From Thaumarchaeota archaeon casp-thauma3 (GTDB lineage: Archaea; Thermoproteota; Nitrososphaeria; Nitrososphaerales; Nitrosopumilaceae): a stretch of DNA of 36,501 nucleotides. Made by a program: the position numbers and the translations under genes. The notes beneath the pieces were generated by a model, which saw only the letters and a list, made by a program, of their open reading frames with translations, was not told the origin of the DNA and ran no database searches. The DNA is taken from positions 1 to 36,501 of the forward strand of contig LFEY01000004.1 in the NCBI GenBank assembly GCA_001510275.1, given 5' to 3'. The number at the start of each line of letters is the position of its first letter. Within the stretch, counting starts at the first letter, position 1. This document shows positions 23,357 through 31,322 of the stretch, piece by piece.

Positions 23357-23458
23357 ATGAAACCCCAATCATGTAGAAATTGTGGGAAAGAATTATGGCA
23401 AAATCAAAGAGTCTGTCCTCATTGTGGACGAGATAGTGGACAAGACGATCCAGATTAA
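23357..23458 (+). CDS. Tiny zinc-ribbon protein (33 residues)
   Basis: The product MKPQSCRNCGKELWQNQRVC plus PHCGRDSGQDDPD has two CxxC knuckles (C6/C9 and C20/C23), a complete four-cysteine zinc ribbon. Its stop overlaps the convergent thioredoxin-like gene by 4 bases. Such lone ribbons in archaea may serve in transcription or protein-protein contacts; no function is known. Confidence 0.65.
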   Translation: MKPQSCRNCGKELWQNQRVCPHCGRDSGQDDPD

Positions 23459-24138
23459 TTTACAAGCAAGACATCAATTGCCTTTGAGAAAGCATCGTAT
23501 GGCTGTGCACCTTTTAATGAAATAAAGTCATCAGGACCAACTATGATAAATGAAGGAGTAGACTGAGCTCCAGTTCTATATGCAGTCATAATATTATCCC
23601 TTATTTTTCCTATGTACTTTCCAGAATCAAGACATTCATTAAAAAGATCAACATCCAGTCCATCGAGTTCAGTTACCAAAGTCTTCAAATTTTCTGTGTT
23701 AGCCCATCCATTATTTTCATGACCTTGATTAGCATAGATAAAGTCATGGTATTCCCAATATAGGCCCTGTTCATCTGCACAGTAACTCCCTTCATGAACA
23801 GTTTTAGAATCATCACCAATAATTGCAAAATCAACATAAACTAAACTAGCCTTACCAGTGTTGATGTAGTTTTCCTCAATCAATGGTTTTGTTGTTTGAT
23901 TCCATCTCTTACAAAAAGGACACTGATAGTCCCCAAATTCAATTATTTTTACAGGGGCATCAGGAGAGCCAAGAAGTGGAGAACCATTTAATGTATCAAG
24001 TATCGATGTTTCTGATTCATCTACATTTGATTCATTATTTAATGCAAAAAAGAAAATTCCAATAATTATGACGACAATTATGCCTACAATTGCATATTTT
24101 GCCTTGGAATTGCTAGATGCCTTCTCTTTTCTTACCAT
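23455..24138 (-). CDS. DsbA-family thiol-disulfide oxidoreductase, membrane-anchored
   Basis: The 227 residues start with an N-terminal anchor (about 14-34, KYAIVGIIVVIIIGIFFFAL) facing a thioredoxin-fold domain with the active site CPFC in the FGDYQCPFCKRW segment, the insertion typical of DsbA/BdbD and the cis-proline TPSF (AQSTPSFIIVG). It should oxidise or isomerise disulfides in proteins outside the membrane, for example copper proteins of the respiratory chain. The CPFC site is intact. It is the first gene after the tiny ribbon protein in convergent orientation. Confidence 0.85.
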   Translation of the reverse strand: MVRKEKASSNSKAKYAIVGIIVVIIIGIFFFALNNESNVDESETSILDTLNGSPLLGSPDAPVKIIEFGDYQCPFCKRWNQTTKPLIEENYINTGKASLVYVDFAIIGDDSKTVHEGSYCADEQGLYWEYHDFIYANQGHENNGWANTENLKTLVTELDGLDVDLFNECLDSGKYIGKIRDNIMTAYRTGAQSTPSFIIVGPDDFISLKGAQPYDAFSKAIDVLLVN

Positions 24139-24146
24139 ACTTTTCT

Positions 24147-24713
24147 TTACAGTTTTTTTAACAGAGTAAATCTGTTTTTATCAGGTTCTATGTCTTCGTG
24201 CATATCGACATTGCTTACAACTTTTACCTTATAGTTTAACCATCTTTTGTACATATTCCGGGATTTGTGATTCTCATCAATCTGTTTTTCTGTTTCTTCA
24301 AATTCTTCACAATTCATTATGTATTTTCCAGCGACTCTGTACATTTCTGCAACTCCTTTTTCTAATGTATCATCATCTAAATAATTCAATAATCCATGTG
24401 TAAAAACAAAATCTATTGATGAATCCTCAAATGGTAAATTAGTGATATCTCCTTTCTTAAAATTTGCAATAGGAAGTTTTTCTTTTGCTATATCCAAGGC
24501 ATGGTCATTTAGATCAACTCCATGAATTTGAAATGTATCTGGAAATAGTCTTAAATCAATTCCAGTTCCACATCCAATTTCTAGAACACTTGTGCAGCGC
24601 AAAGAAGTAGCCAAATCTCTTGTGTATTTTGAAAATTCATCATTGTATCTTGCTTCATTCTCATCTGTATATTTATCCCAAAATTCCTTATTGTAACTCA
24701 TAGAATTTTTCAA
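24147..24713 (-). CDS. Class I SAM-dependent methyltransferase
   Basis: The 188 residues have motif I VLEIGCGTGIDLRLF, the acidic motif II GVDLNDHALD, and DITNLPFEDSSIDFVFTHGLL as motifs III-IV. The class and substrate are not determined; the text resembles sugar- or small-molecule methylases. It precedes the DsbA-like gene by 8 bases on the same strand. Its ATG at 24713 is clean. Confidence 0.82.
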   Translation of the reverse strand: MKNSMSYNKEFWDKYTDENEARYNDEFSKYTRDLATSLRCTSVLEIGCGTGIDLRLFPDTFQIHGVDLNDHALDIAKEKLPIANFKKGDITNLPFEDSSIDFVFTHGLLNYLDDDTLEKGVAEMYRVAGKYIMNCEEFEETEKQIDENHKSRNMYKRWLNYKVKVVSNVDMHEDIEPDKNRFTLLKKL

Positions 24714-24739
24714 CCATAGCTGTATTTGATACTAATTGT

Positions 24740-24901
24740 TTAATGCTGACACTTGCATGGAATGAGTTTTGTATCAAAAGTACAATCATCTGGCCCATCT
24801 GATTTTCCCTGCGTTGGAATATCTTTCATACAGTCTTCATGGCGTCCTTTTCTGCAAAACCAACAGATTTCCTGAGTATCACCTGTAGCACATGAATCCA
24901 T
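24740..24901 (-). CDS. Small cysteine-rich protein (53 residues)
   Basis: The 53 residues start MDSCATGDTQEICWFCRKGR and end LIPCKCQH, with cysteines at positions 4, 13, 16, 24, 40, 49 and 51; a metal site is likely. It is 26 bases upstream of the methyltransferase on the same strand. No family recognised. Confidence 0.6.
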   Translation of the reverse strand: MDSCATGDTQEICWFCRKGRHEDCMKDIPTQGKSDGPDDCTFDTKLIPCKCQH

Positions 24902-24942
24902 AATATCTAATCATTTTTGTGGGTAAAAAACTTCGTGGAAAA

Positions 24943-25857
24943 TTAGATAAATGTCAACCATGGCAAAAATCTCTCATCTTTGCTCATTGCAACATCAGTA
25001 AATGATTTTTGTAATGCTTTTGTGATGCCTCCCATCTTACCATTTCCAATCTTTACTTTGTCTATCTGCGTTACTGATTTTACCTCTGCAGCAGTACCTG
25101 TCATGAAAATTTCATCAGCTGTGTAAAGATCATCTCTTTCTAGATCTCGCTCAATTACAAATCCACCGTTTTCTTCAATAATTTGGATGACACTATCTCT
25201 AGTAATTCCCTCTAATCCTCCTGCTGAAAGAGGTGGTGTTTGAATAGTGTCATCTTTTACAATAAAGATATTTTCAGCGCTTCCTTCTGCAATCTTTCCA
25301 AATGAATTTAACATAATTGCCTCATCATATCCATTTTCTAATGCTTCCATTCTTGCAAGTGCTGCATTTGAATAGTTTGCTGCTGCTTTTGCTTGCATTG
25401 GTTGAGATCTTGAATCAATTTTTATCCAACTTGATACTTTACATTTTGCTCCAGAGAATTTACCTGCTTTTGATTCTCCCATCTTCCATGCCCAACATGC
25501 AATTGAAACATCTACTTTATTTGAAGTAGGAGTTAGTCCCATTGTTCCATAACCATAATATGCTAATGGTCTAATGTAACATTCTTTGAGTCCACTAGCC
25601 TTTACAGTTTTTACTATGGCATCTGAAATTTCTTTTTTTGAGAACTGCATTTTCATTGAATATAATTTTGCAGAATTAAAGAATCTATCAATATGTTCTT
25701 GCAGTCTAAATATTGCAGAACCATTTGGTGTGTTATAACATCTAATTCCTTCAAAGATTGATGTTGAATAATGTAATGCGTGAGTTAGTACGTGAACTTT
25801 GGCATCTTTGAATGGTACTAGCTTTCCATTCATCCATATTTTGCCACTCTCTATCAT
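24943..25857 (-). CDS. ilvE: Branched-chain amino-acid aminotransferase
   Basis: The 304-residue protein has class IV PLP aminotransferase motifs: SIFEGIRCYNTPNG near the start, IRPLAYYGYG, the PLP lysine region QAKAAANYSNAALARMEA, YDEAIMLNSFGKIAEGSAENIFIVKD, GITRDSVIQIIEENG and FMTGTAAEVKSV. It transfers amino groups to the 2-oxo acids of valine, leucine and isoleucine. The start IESGKIWMNGKLVPF is the normal one. It is divergent from the two-helix protein at 25949. Confidence 0.93.
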   Translation of the reverse strand: MIESGKIWMNGKLVPFKDAKVHVLTHALHYSTSIFEGIRCYNTPNGSAIFRLQEHIDRFFNSAKLYSMKMQFSKKEISDAIVKTVKASGLKECYIRPLAYYGYGTMGLTPTSNKVDVSIACWAWKMGESKAGKFSGAKCKVSSWIKIDSRSQPMQAKAAANYSNAALARMEALENGYDEAIMLNSFGKIAEGSAENIFIVKDDTIQTPPLSAGGLEGITRDSVIQIIEENGGFVIERDLERDDLYTADEIFMTGTAAEVKSVTQIDKVKIGNGKMGGITKALQKSFTDVAMSKDERFLPWLTFI

Positions 25858-25948
25858 AGGAGAGGGAAAAAACTCTACTAATTTAAAGAATTATTTTTTA
25901 ATGCTCTAAATTTGTAAACTACATATTCGGTAAACGACAAATTATAGT

Positions 25949-26155
25949 ATGGAATCGATTTTGGGTTTTGCTGCAATTACTCTTCTTGTAATGGGCTTAG
26001 TTGGTCAAGCATTTGAAATGAGAAAAATTCGCTTGTCTACATACAAAGATAAAGAATTAGGCTCAGCAAATATTTTCATGAATAAGAAGAACTTCAAGTG
26101 GTATGCATTAATTGGAATTGGAATAGTTCTATACTATGCAGCTGAGCGTATATAA
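25949..26155 (+). CDS. Two-helix membrane protein (68 residues)
   Basis: Residues 5-22 (LGFAAITLLVMGLVGQAF) and 50-66 (WYALIGIGIVLYYAAE) form two membrane segments joined by a basic cytoplasmic loop (EMRKIRLSTYKDKE, NKKNFK). The start ATG 25949 is 25 bases after an AT-rich gap. No family known. Confidence 0.6.
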   Translation: MESILGFAAITLLVMGLVGQAFEMRKIRLSTYKDKELGSANIFMNKKNFKWYALIGIGIVLYYAAERI

Positions 26156-26158
26156 TAC

Positions 26159-26172
26159 GATCTATATAGATC
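26159..26172. repeat. 14-bp perfect palindrome
   Basis: GATCTATATAGATC lies just after the stop of the small membrane protein and about 35-45 bases before the structured RNA candidate. It could be an operator or a promoter element for the RNA (its centre is TATA-like). Confidence 0.55.
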
Positions 26173-26204
26173 ATCTCTAAATACTTGAAAATCTAACCTA
26201 TTGT

Positions 26205-26300
26205 AGCGTGTTTTGGGTAACGCCGGACTAAATCTAGATAACGGTCCAAGAACAAACCCATGATGGCGGTTTACAGGTGAAAGCCCGTAACGCCACTCTT
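26205..26300 (+). ncRNA. Candidate structured RNA between convergent genes
   Basis: A GC-rich stretch in AT-rich DNA, with internal complementarity. GGCG at 26265-26268 with nearby bases pairs with GTAACGCC at 26289-26296 in a hairpin with small bulges; GGAC and GTCC (about 26227-26250) pair around an AT-rich loop; GGGT and ACCC may also pair. A TAAATACTT at about 26178-26186 lies 25 bases before the proposed 5' end, and a CTTTTAC run follows the last stem. Boundaries are approximate. It is not a tRNA, and no riboswitch I know fits. It lies between the convergent ends of a small membrane protein and aspartate kinase. Confidence 0.5.
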
Positions 26301-27719
26301 TTACTTTACAAAATCAATTTCTGAAATCTCTTTGTGTATTGCATTGATGGCTTTACTTATGTTGCCTTTTGAATCTTCTACAACAATAATTATTCGTGAA
26401 GTTTCTTCTTGTGCATCCATATTCAAAATGTTTAATCCTGACTCACCAATTTTTGCACTAGTTCTTGATGCAACCTGTTGAACCCTCCACATTTCATCAC
26501 CAATTAATGTAATTACACCTCTGTTGTATGTAATTGTAGCAAGAGAATCAAATCCCAACAAATATTTCTCATTTCTTTTAACATAATCCCCATCTAAGAA
26601 TAATATTCTAGAAAATTCAATTCCATCTTTTGTAAATGGTGATAAAATTATAAACTCATTGTAACGTTTGTCTTTTTCTAATGATGTTAATAATTTCTGA
26701 ATACAACTTGTTTCAATTCTAAAAATTGCACAATTTTCTTTTCCTGTAACTATTTTAATTGGATGTCCTTTCTGTTCATCTAACATCCTCTTTATTGTAG
26801 TTACTTTTTCTGGATTATTCATATTTGTAACAGTAATTGGCATATCAATTCCATTTTCTACAATTTCTTTTATTGCAATGGGATCTAAAATTTTCATTCC
26901 AAACATTCCTGCTAGCCTAGCTTCATTGTATGATAATTGCTTCACATCCTTTAATCCAGACTTAACAATTTTTGGATCTGCAGAAACTACTGCACTATCT
27001 TTTTCAAAATCTATACTGGTTTCGTATTTTTTGTAAAATAAAATTCCTAGATCTGCAGCTGTTCTATCTGAGCCTCCTCGCTCATAGGTAGTTGTAACAC
27101 TATCTACTGTTTTTCCAATAAATCCTCCAATTACGACTACTTGATTTTCTTCTACTAGTTCTGCTATTTTACCCATCTTTTCCCTAGATTCTGATGTGAG
27201 AAAATTTGTTGATTCTATGTTGTTATCTGTGATAATTGGCCAATCCTCAAATTTTACAGCATCTGCCTTCATTCCATTGCTTCTTAGAATGTAGTTCATC
27301 ACATGAGACATCAATATTTCTCCTGAAAATGCTAATGCTCTTGATCGTACCTCATCTGCAAATTCTTTGTTTGCAAATACCTCATCCAGCGCTTTTTGTG
27401 CTTTTTCTAGGTATGAATCAATAATATTTTTGCAGTTTTCTTTGTTTTCTGAATTTACCATTTCCAGAATTTTTTGATAAGTTGATTTTACAATATCTAA
27501 TGATGGACTAATTCCATTTTCTGCATTTTTGCCTTGCTCTAAAATTACATCAGTAAGAGAACGATTTTTTCCATTATGCATAGTTAATGGAGCTGAAAAA
27601 ACAGCAATTACTTTGGAATCTTTTTTCAAATCATTGATTCGTTTAACAATTTCTGAAATAGATTTCCCATCTGGACCTATCGCACTTCCGCCAAACTTTA
27701 CTACTACTAACTTGGTCAT
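26301..27719 (-). CDS. lysC: Aspartate kinase
   Basis: The 472 residues start with the amino-acid-kinase motif VVKFGGSAIGPDGKS, continue with GGFIGKTVDSVTTTYERGGSDRTAADLG, the regulatory linker and two C-terminal ACT-like segments (FRIETSCIQKLLTSLEK, INAIHKEISE). It phosphorylates aspartate, opening lysine, threonine and methionine synthesis; ACT domains usually bind end products for feedback control. It overlaps nothing and follows the glycosyltransferase at 27765-28781 by 45 bases on the same strand. The length fits a monofunctional kinase. Confidence 0.92.
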   Translation of the reverse strand: MTKLVVVKFGGSAIGPDGKSISEIVKRINDLKKDSKVIAVFSAPLTMHNGKNRSLTDVILEQGKNAENGISPSLDIVKSTYQKILEMVNSENKENCKNIIDSYLEKAQKALDEVFANKEFADEVRSRALAFSGEILMSHVMNYILRSNGMKADAVKFEDWPIITDNNIESTNFLTSESREKMGKIAELVEENQVVVIGGFIGKTVDSVTTTYERGGSDRTAADLGILFYKKYETSIDFEKDSAVVSADPKIVKSGLKDVKQLSYNEARLAGMFGMKILDPIAIKEIVENGIDMPITVTNMNNPEKVTTIKRMLDEQKGHPIKIVTGKENCAIFRIETSCIQKLLTSLEKDKRYNEFIILSPFTKDGIEFSRILFLDGDYVKRNEKYLLGFDSLATITYNRGVITLIGDEMWRVQQVASRTSAKIGESGLNILNMDAQEETSRIIIVVEDSKGNISKAINAIHKEISEIDFVK

Positions 27720-27764
27720 GGTACCTTATCAAAACAAAATGACCATCTATTAAGTATTTGATTG

Positions 27765-28781
27765 CTAATTTATCAATTTTTTAATAATATCTGATGCATT
27801 TTTTGCACCATTTGTGTTTACTTGGTTTCTCTTTTCTTCAAGTTTTTCTAAAATTAATACATCAAGCCTGTTAATATCATCAAAAACAAATCCTTGTTCT
27901 TTTGCGTTATCTTCTTGTTCAAAATGATTCTTTATGGGGATAAATATTGAAGGTGTTCCATAGGTATTAGCCTCATCTATAGTTGATTTTCCAGCTAGGG
28001 AAATTAGCAAATCTGCAGCAAAAATCAATTCATGCAAATTATCAACAAATCCCAAATTTCTAACATTTTCAAATTTTTTACTAATTACTGGACCTGAAAT
28101 TACCACAACTTCGATGTCTTGATTTATTTTTGAAATTGATTCTAATGCTTTTTCAATAAGAAATACTCCTGCGTCAGTTCCTCCAATTGAAATAACTATT
28201 GTTTTTTTCTCAAATGAGAACTTTTTTTGTAGTTCTTCTCTTGAAAACTTTGTTTGTCTAACTATTGGACCTACTCTTTTAATATTGTCTTGATCATTTC
28301 CATTTTCAGGAAGAATGACAATATCGCATTTTTTAATAATTTCTTGCATTGACTTATTCATTTTTCTCTCCATAAATGATATTAATCCTTTAGTGAATCT
28401 AGTCTCTAAAACATCGGTGACAAGTATACTTGGAATTTTCATATTTTGTGCAACAGTTAATACTGCAAAATCCTCATCACTAATCACCAAATCTGGATTG
28501 TCTTCTTGAAGAATTCTTTGTGAGATTTTTTTACAATCTTTATAGTATTGATAATAATTCCACAGCCATTTTGCTGAACTCTTTAGTGTACCGTTTTGGA
28601 TAACAAATGATGGTGGATTGTATACATCTTGTACTTTAAAATCTAAATTTTTTAGAATTTTGGCAGCTCCACTTCCTGTAACAAAATTAGTTGTAATGTT
28701 TTCAAAATTATTTACAATTGCAATGTCTCGCGTAACATGACCTAATCCAATTGGACTGGAAAAAAAATCTAAAATCTTCAT
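27765..28781 (-). CDS. Glycosyltransferase of the GT-B/MurG-like type
   Basis: The 338 residues begin with the short GLGHVTRD loop near the N-terminus, typical of GT28/MGT enzymes, and include VVISGPVISKKFENVRNLGFVDNLHELIFAADLLISLAGKSTIDEANTYGTPSIFIP, the nucleotide-sugar-binding block of the C-terminal half. The donor is probably UDP-sugar; the acceptor is unknown (a lipid or protein glycan is likely). The start MKILDFFSSPIGLGHVT is clear. It may form a two-gene unit with aspartate kinase without functional link. Confidence 0.82.
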   Translation of the reverse strand: MKILDFFSSPIGLGHVTRDIAIVNNFENITTNFVTGSGAAKILKNLDFKVQDVYNPPSFVIQNGTLKSSAKWLWNYYQYYKDCKKISQRILQEDNPDLVISDEDFAVLTVAQNMKIPSILVTDVLETRFTKGLISFMERKMNKSMQEIIKKCDIVILPENGNDQDNIKRVGPIVRQTKFSREELQKKFSFEKKTIVISIGGTDAGVFLIEKALESISKINQDIEVVVISGPVISKKFENVRNLGFVDNLHELIFAADLLISLAGKSTIDEANTYGTPSIFIPIKNHFEQEDNAKEQGFVFDDINRLDVLILEKLEEKRNQVNTNGAKNASDIIKKLIN

Positions 28782-28830
28782 GAATTTCTTAATTTTTTAT
28801 CGAATTTCTAGATTCTCCTACTTCTCAAAG

Positions 28831-28838
28831 TTTAAATG
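28831..28838 (+). promoter_or_regulatory. TATA box for tRNA-Val
   Basis: TTTAAATG about 25 bases before the tRNA start at 28861. The glycosyltransferase promoter lies on the opposite strand in the same gap. Confidence 0.5.
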
Positions 28839-28860
28839 GATTTTAACAAGGTAGGTTTCT

Positions 28861-28935
28861 GGGCTCATGGTCCAGGTCGGTTATGACGTCGCCCTTACAC
28901 GGCGAAAATCCAGGGTTCAAATCCCTGTGGGCCCA
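28861..28935 (+). tRNA. tRNA-Val (anticodon TAC)
   Basis: Acceptor GGGCTCA/TGGGCCC, D arm GTC-CAGGTCGGTTAT-GAC, anticodon arm TCGCC-CTTACAC-GGCGA with TAC, variable loop AAATC, T arm CAGGG-TTCAAAT-CCCTG, discriminator A. The D stem has only three firm pairs. No intron, no encoded CCA. Confidence 0.93.
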
Positions 28936-29047
28936 TGCCTAACTGTGTCCAAAACATTCCCCATTTTGTGGATGTCTAGTTTTTATTGTATAATTAAGCA
29001 TCACACTTGGACATATTCTTAAATTAGATAAGTAATATCATCACATT

Positions 29048-29191
29048 ATGAGTAAACGTGTTACAATTATGATTGATGAAGATCTTGACAAAAAACTTCG
29101 ATTTCGTCAAGCAAAAATGATTCAACAAGAACAATCTTCATATAGTTATTCCAAAGTCTTGAATGAAACTCTTCGTAAAGTTTTGAAATAA
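29048..29191 (+). CDS. Small ribbon-helix-helix-like DNA-binding protein (47 residues)
   Basis: The product MSKRVTIMIDEDLDKKLRF plus RQAKMIQQEQSSYSYSKVLNETLRKVLK has the short beta strand (KRVTIMID) and two helices of ribbon-helix-helix proteins such as CopG/Arc. These bind operators as dimers and often act as repressors or antitoxins. No toxin-like partner is next to it. CTTAAATTAG at 29008-29017 is a likely promoter. It is a likely leaderless or short-leader message. Confidence 0.7.
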   Translation: MSKRVTIMIDEDLDKKLRFRQAKMIQQEQSSYSYSKVLNETLRKVLK

Positions 29192-29250
29192 TTTCCAATT
29201 ATCCTATCTTACAACAACTACGACTTTGTAGTCCTCTTGTAATCCAATAG

Positions 29251-29403
29251 ATGGAAAATATTAAAAACCTACTGAAATGAATTTTAGCTCTAATCCTTGC
29301 ATTGGAAACAGTGACAGTCCTCCAACTGCACTTCCAATTACTGCTAGAGGTGCAGTACATCCTGGAGTAAATGCTGCAAAAGCCTTCTCACTTGGATACT
29401 ACA
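29251..29403 (+). other. Possible decayed membrane-protein coding region
   Basis: One plus frame starts ATG 29251 and reads MENIKNLLK, then a TGA (29278-29280), then ILALILALETVTVLQL, membrane-like text that runs on out of use. A second plus frame (29277-29498) reads PITARGAVHPGVNAAKAF, also protein-like. A minus frame at about 29260-29390 reads AFAAFTPGCTAPLAVIG and LSLFPMQGL without a start. No single frame explains the segment. I see either a pseudogene with several lesions or overlapping shadows. Confidence 0.35.
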
Positions 29404-29544
29404 ATGGAGTTAATGCCTTCCTACATCATTACATCAGTAGGATTAACAATTGTAATTTCAGCTTTGGCTGGAATCAATTTTGCATTGATGGTATTTAAGA
29501 CAAAGAGAATGAAGATGATAAAATCTGTAAAATCAAACTCTTAA
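29404..29544 (+). CDS. Small single-helix membrane protein (46 residues), tentative
   Basis: From ATG 29404 the frame reads MELMPSYIITSVGLTIVISA, then LAGINFALMVFKTKRMKMIK and a basic tail SVKSNS: one membrane helix and a basic cytoplasmic end. It is in the same frame as ATG 29251, so it may be the tail of a larger broken gene. A longer start at 29371 exists. It overlaps the convergent small gene by 50 bases. Confidence 0.4.
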   Translation: MELMPSYIITSVGLTIVISALAGINFALMVFKTKRMKMIKSVKSNS

Positions 29545-29680
29545 GCTGTATTAGGGAAGGTAGCATTGACATTGTCATAAAATAATAGATTATTCCTAAT
29601 CCTAGTCCGCTAATTATTGCAATTGTAGCATATCTTTTCATAGTCAATACATTTGAAATTAATTGTAATTTGTTTTCCAA
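29495..29680 (-). CDS. Small membrane protein (61 residues), tentative
   Basis: From TTG 29680 (product MENKLQLISNVLTMKRYATI) the frame has one membrane segment (IAIISGLGLGIIYYFMTM). A TATA-like GTTAAAATA is about 27 bases upstream, consistent with a leaderless TTG start. The tail after LPSLIQ is low-complexity and lies over the convergent gene, so the real end may be uncertain. Function unknown. Confidence 0.4.
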   Translation of the reverse strand: MENKLQLISNVLTMKRYATIAIISGLGLGIIYYFMTMSMLPSLIQLKSLILQILSSSFSLS

Positions 29681-29761
29681 GTAGGATCATTTACAATTAA
29701 TCATATTTTAACTATTTTTCACTAAACAACGATTATTAGCCTTGAATCACTTTGCACAAGC

Positions 29762-30013
29762 ATGACAGAATTTTCTTTAGAAGAAAAAATCATTCTTGTT
29801 CAGTATGGGATAAAAAAATACGAAAATGAAGAAATTATTACTGAAAAATTAAAGACTATTTTATCTGAAAAAGACATTCAAAGAAATATTGATACCCTTA
29901 TTGGAACTCAACGAGTTAGGCGTATAGGGCCTGAAATCCTCCAAAACAATGAAAGCCATACAGAATTGCCAGAACTGCCTGAAAATCTAAAACCAATAAT
30001 TGATTCTCTTTAG
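29762..30013 (+). CDS. Unrecognised 83-residue protein
   Basis: A small acidic, helix-rich protein: MTEFSLEEKIILVQYGIKKY, then ILSEKDIQRNIDTLIGTQRVRRIG and a proline-rich end (TELPELPENLKPIID). The middle could be a helix-turn-helix. The stop overlaps the convergent radical SAM gene by 4 bases. Confidence 0.55.
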   Translation: MTEFSLEEKIILVQYGIKKYENEEIITEKLKTILSEKDIQRNIDTLIGTQRVRRIGPEILQNNESHTELPELPENLKPIIDSL

Positions 30014-30891
30014 AATCCACGTAATCCCTGTGGACGTATAATTTCTGGATGTTGCTTCATCCATTCTATTTTATCTAACATCGCTTGTTTGTCCTGTGGA
30101 AAAGTACCTTTGATTGTATATGCATTTGAACCATGATTTGCTCTAAAGATAATCTCATCTTTAGTTTCTATTTGGCTAATCAAATCACGAAGTTCTTCTA
30201 ATGATTCATCATCATTAATTTTAATAAATTGCTCTTCAAATTTGTCAAGAAATTCCTGCTTTATTCCATTTTCTAGATACAAAGTAAGGGCTCCTACATA
30301 CTGTGGTGAACATGCACTAATTACTTCAGCAGTACCTTTGATGTGTTCTTTAGAATATGTTCTTCCTCCTAATCCCAAAATTATCATACATGACATTATG
30401 TAACCTGCTTCTTTTGCCTTGTTGACTGATTTCGTAATTGTTTTTGCAATAGCTCCCTTTGTTACTTTTTTTAGAATTATATCTGAACCACTTTCAATTC
30501 CTAGATAGAACATATCCAGTCCAGCTTCATTTATCTTCTTTAATTCTTCAGGTGTTTTCTTTAGAATATTCATTGGCATTGCGTAACAAGAAATTCTTTC
30601 AAGCTTTGCAAATTTTTCTTTAATGTATTTTACAATTTTTATCATATATTCTGAATCAAGATTTAATGCATCTCCATCTGCAAGAAATACTCTTGTAGTG
30701 TCAGGCAAATAATTTGCCATCATATCAATTTCTGCTTTTATTTCATCCCATGTTCTTTCAGAATATTCTTTTGATCTATACATATCACAAAAAGAACATT
30801 CGTTAAATGAACAACCTAATGTTACTTGGAAAATCAATGATCTTGATTCTGAAGGAGGTCTATACATTGGAGCATCATAATTTAACATCAT
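30010..30891 (-). CDS. Radical SAM protein (COG1032-like)
   Basis: The 293 residues have GCSFNECSFCDMYR at 26-39, a CX4CX2C spacing (C27, C32, C35) seen in one radical SAM branch with text like GCSWNxCxFC. FLADGDALNLDSEYM follows, then FYLGIESGSDIILKKVTKG, conserved for SAM and substrate sites. It lacks a visible B12 domain. The substrate is unknown. It stands alone between small genes, convergent with 29762-30013. Confidence 0.82.
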   Translation of the reverse strand: MMLNYDAPMYRPPSESRSLIFQVTLGCSFNECSFCDMYRSKEYSERTWDEIKAEIDMMANYLPDTTRVFLADGDALNLDSEYMIKIVKYIKEKFAKLERISCYAMPMNILKKTPEELKKINEAGLDMFYLGIESGSDIILKKVTKGAIAKTITKSVNKAKEAGYIMSCMIILGLGGRTYSKEHIKGTAEVISACSPQYVGALTLYLENGIKQEFLDKFEEQFIKINDDESLEELRDLISQIETKDEIIFRANHGSNAYTIKGTFPQDKQAMLDKIEWMKQHPEIIRPQGLRGF

Positions 30892-30994
30892 TTTTTCTTC
30901 AAAGAAATTTGTTTGATTATGTTTTTTATCCTTTCTATTATGCTAAAATTCCCAAATACCTTTTAGTAGTAAGCTAGAAGAATTTTCATAGTTC

Positions 30995-31297
30995 ATGGCA
31001 AATGATCCTGATGCAAAAAGACTGCTTTGGTTTGTGTTTGCAGCTTCGCGAGGAGGACTAAATCGATTAAAGATTATTTCAAAATTAAAGGAAAATCCAC
31101 ATAATACTAATCAACTAGCAAAGGAGATGGGTCTAGATTACAAGGCTATCCAGCATCACATTAGGGTGCTTGAAAAAAATAACATGATCACCAAAGTTGG
31201 AGAAAAATATGGAGTCACATATTTCATATCCACCTTTCTTGAAGTAAATATGGAGACATTTGATGAAATTGAAAGAAAATTGGACAAAAGTAAATAA
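30995..31297 (+). CDS. Winged-helix (ArsR-like) transcription regulator
   Basis: The 100 residues form one winged-helix domain: LLWFVFAASRGGLNRLKIISKLKE, NTNQLAKEMGLDYKAIQHHIRVLEKNNMI (the recognition helix), VGEKYGVTYFIS (the wing), then a short C-terminal helix. No metal-binding cysteines are visible, so it is not a metal-sensing ArsR. The next gene, 25 bases downstream, encodes a three-helix membrane protein; the same wHTH/small-membrane pair occurs in other archaea, suggesting a regulatory unit whose signal is sensed by the membrane partner (inference). Confidence 0.78.
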   Translation: MANDPDAKRLLWFVFAASRGGLNRLKIISKLKENPHNTNQLAKEMGLDYKAIQHHIRVLEKNNMITKVGEKYGVTYFISTFLEVNMETFDEIERKLDKSK

Positions 31298-31322
31298 AAG
31301 CTCAAGAGGTGTTTTTCACTAA

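Noticed and set aside
26205-26300. TPP, lysine or cobalamin riboswitch
   Set aside because: None of their conserved boxes is present, and it lies at gene ends, not before a start codon.
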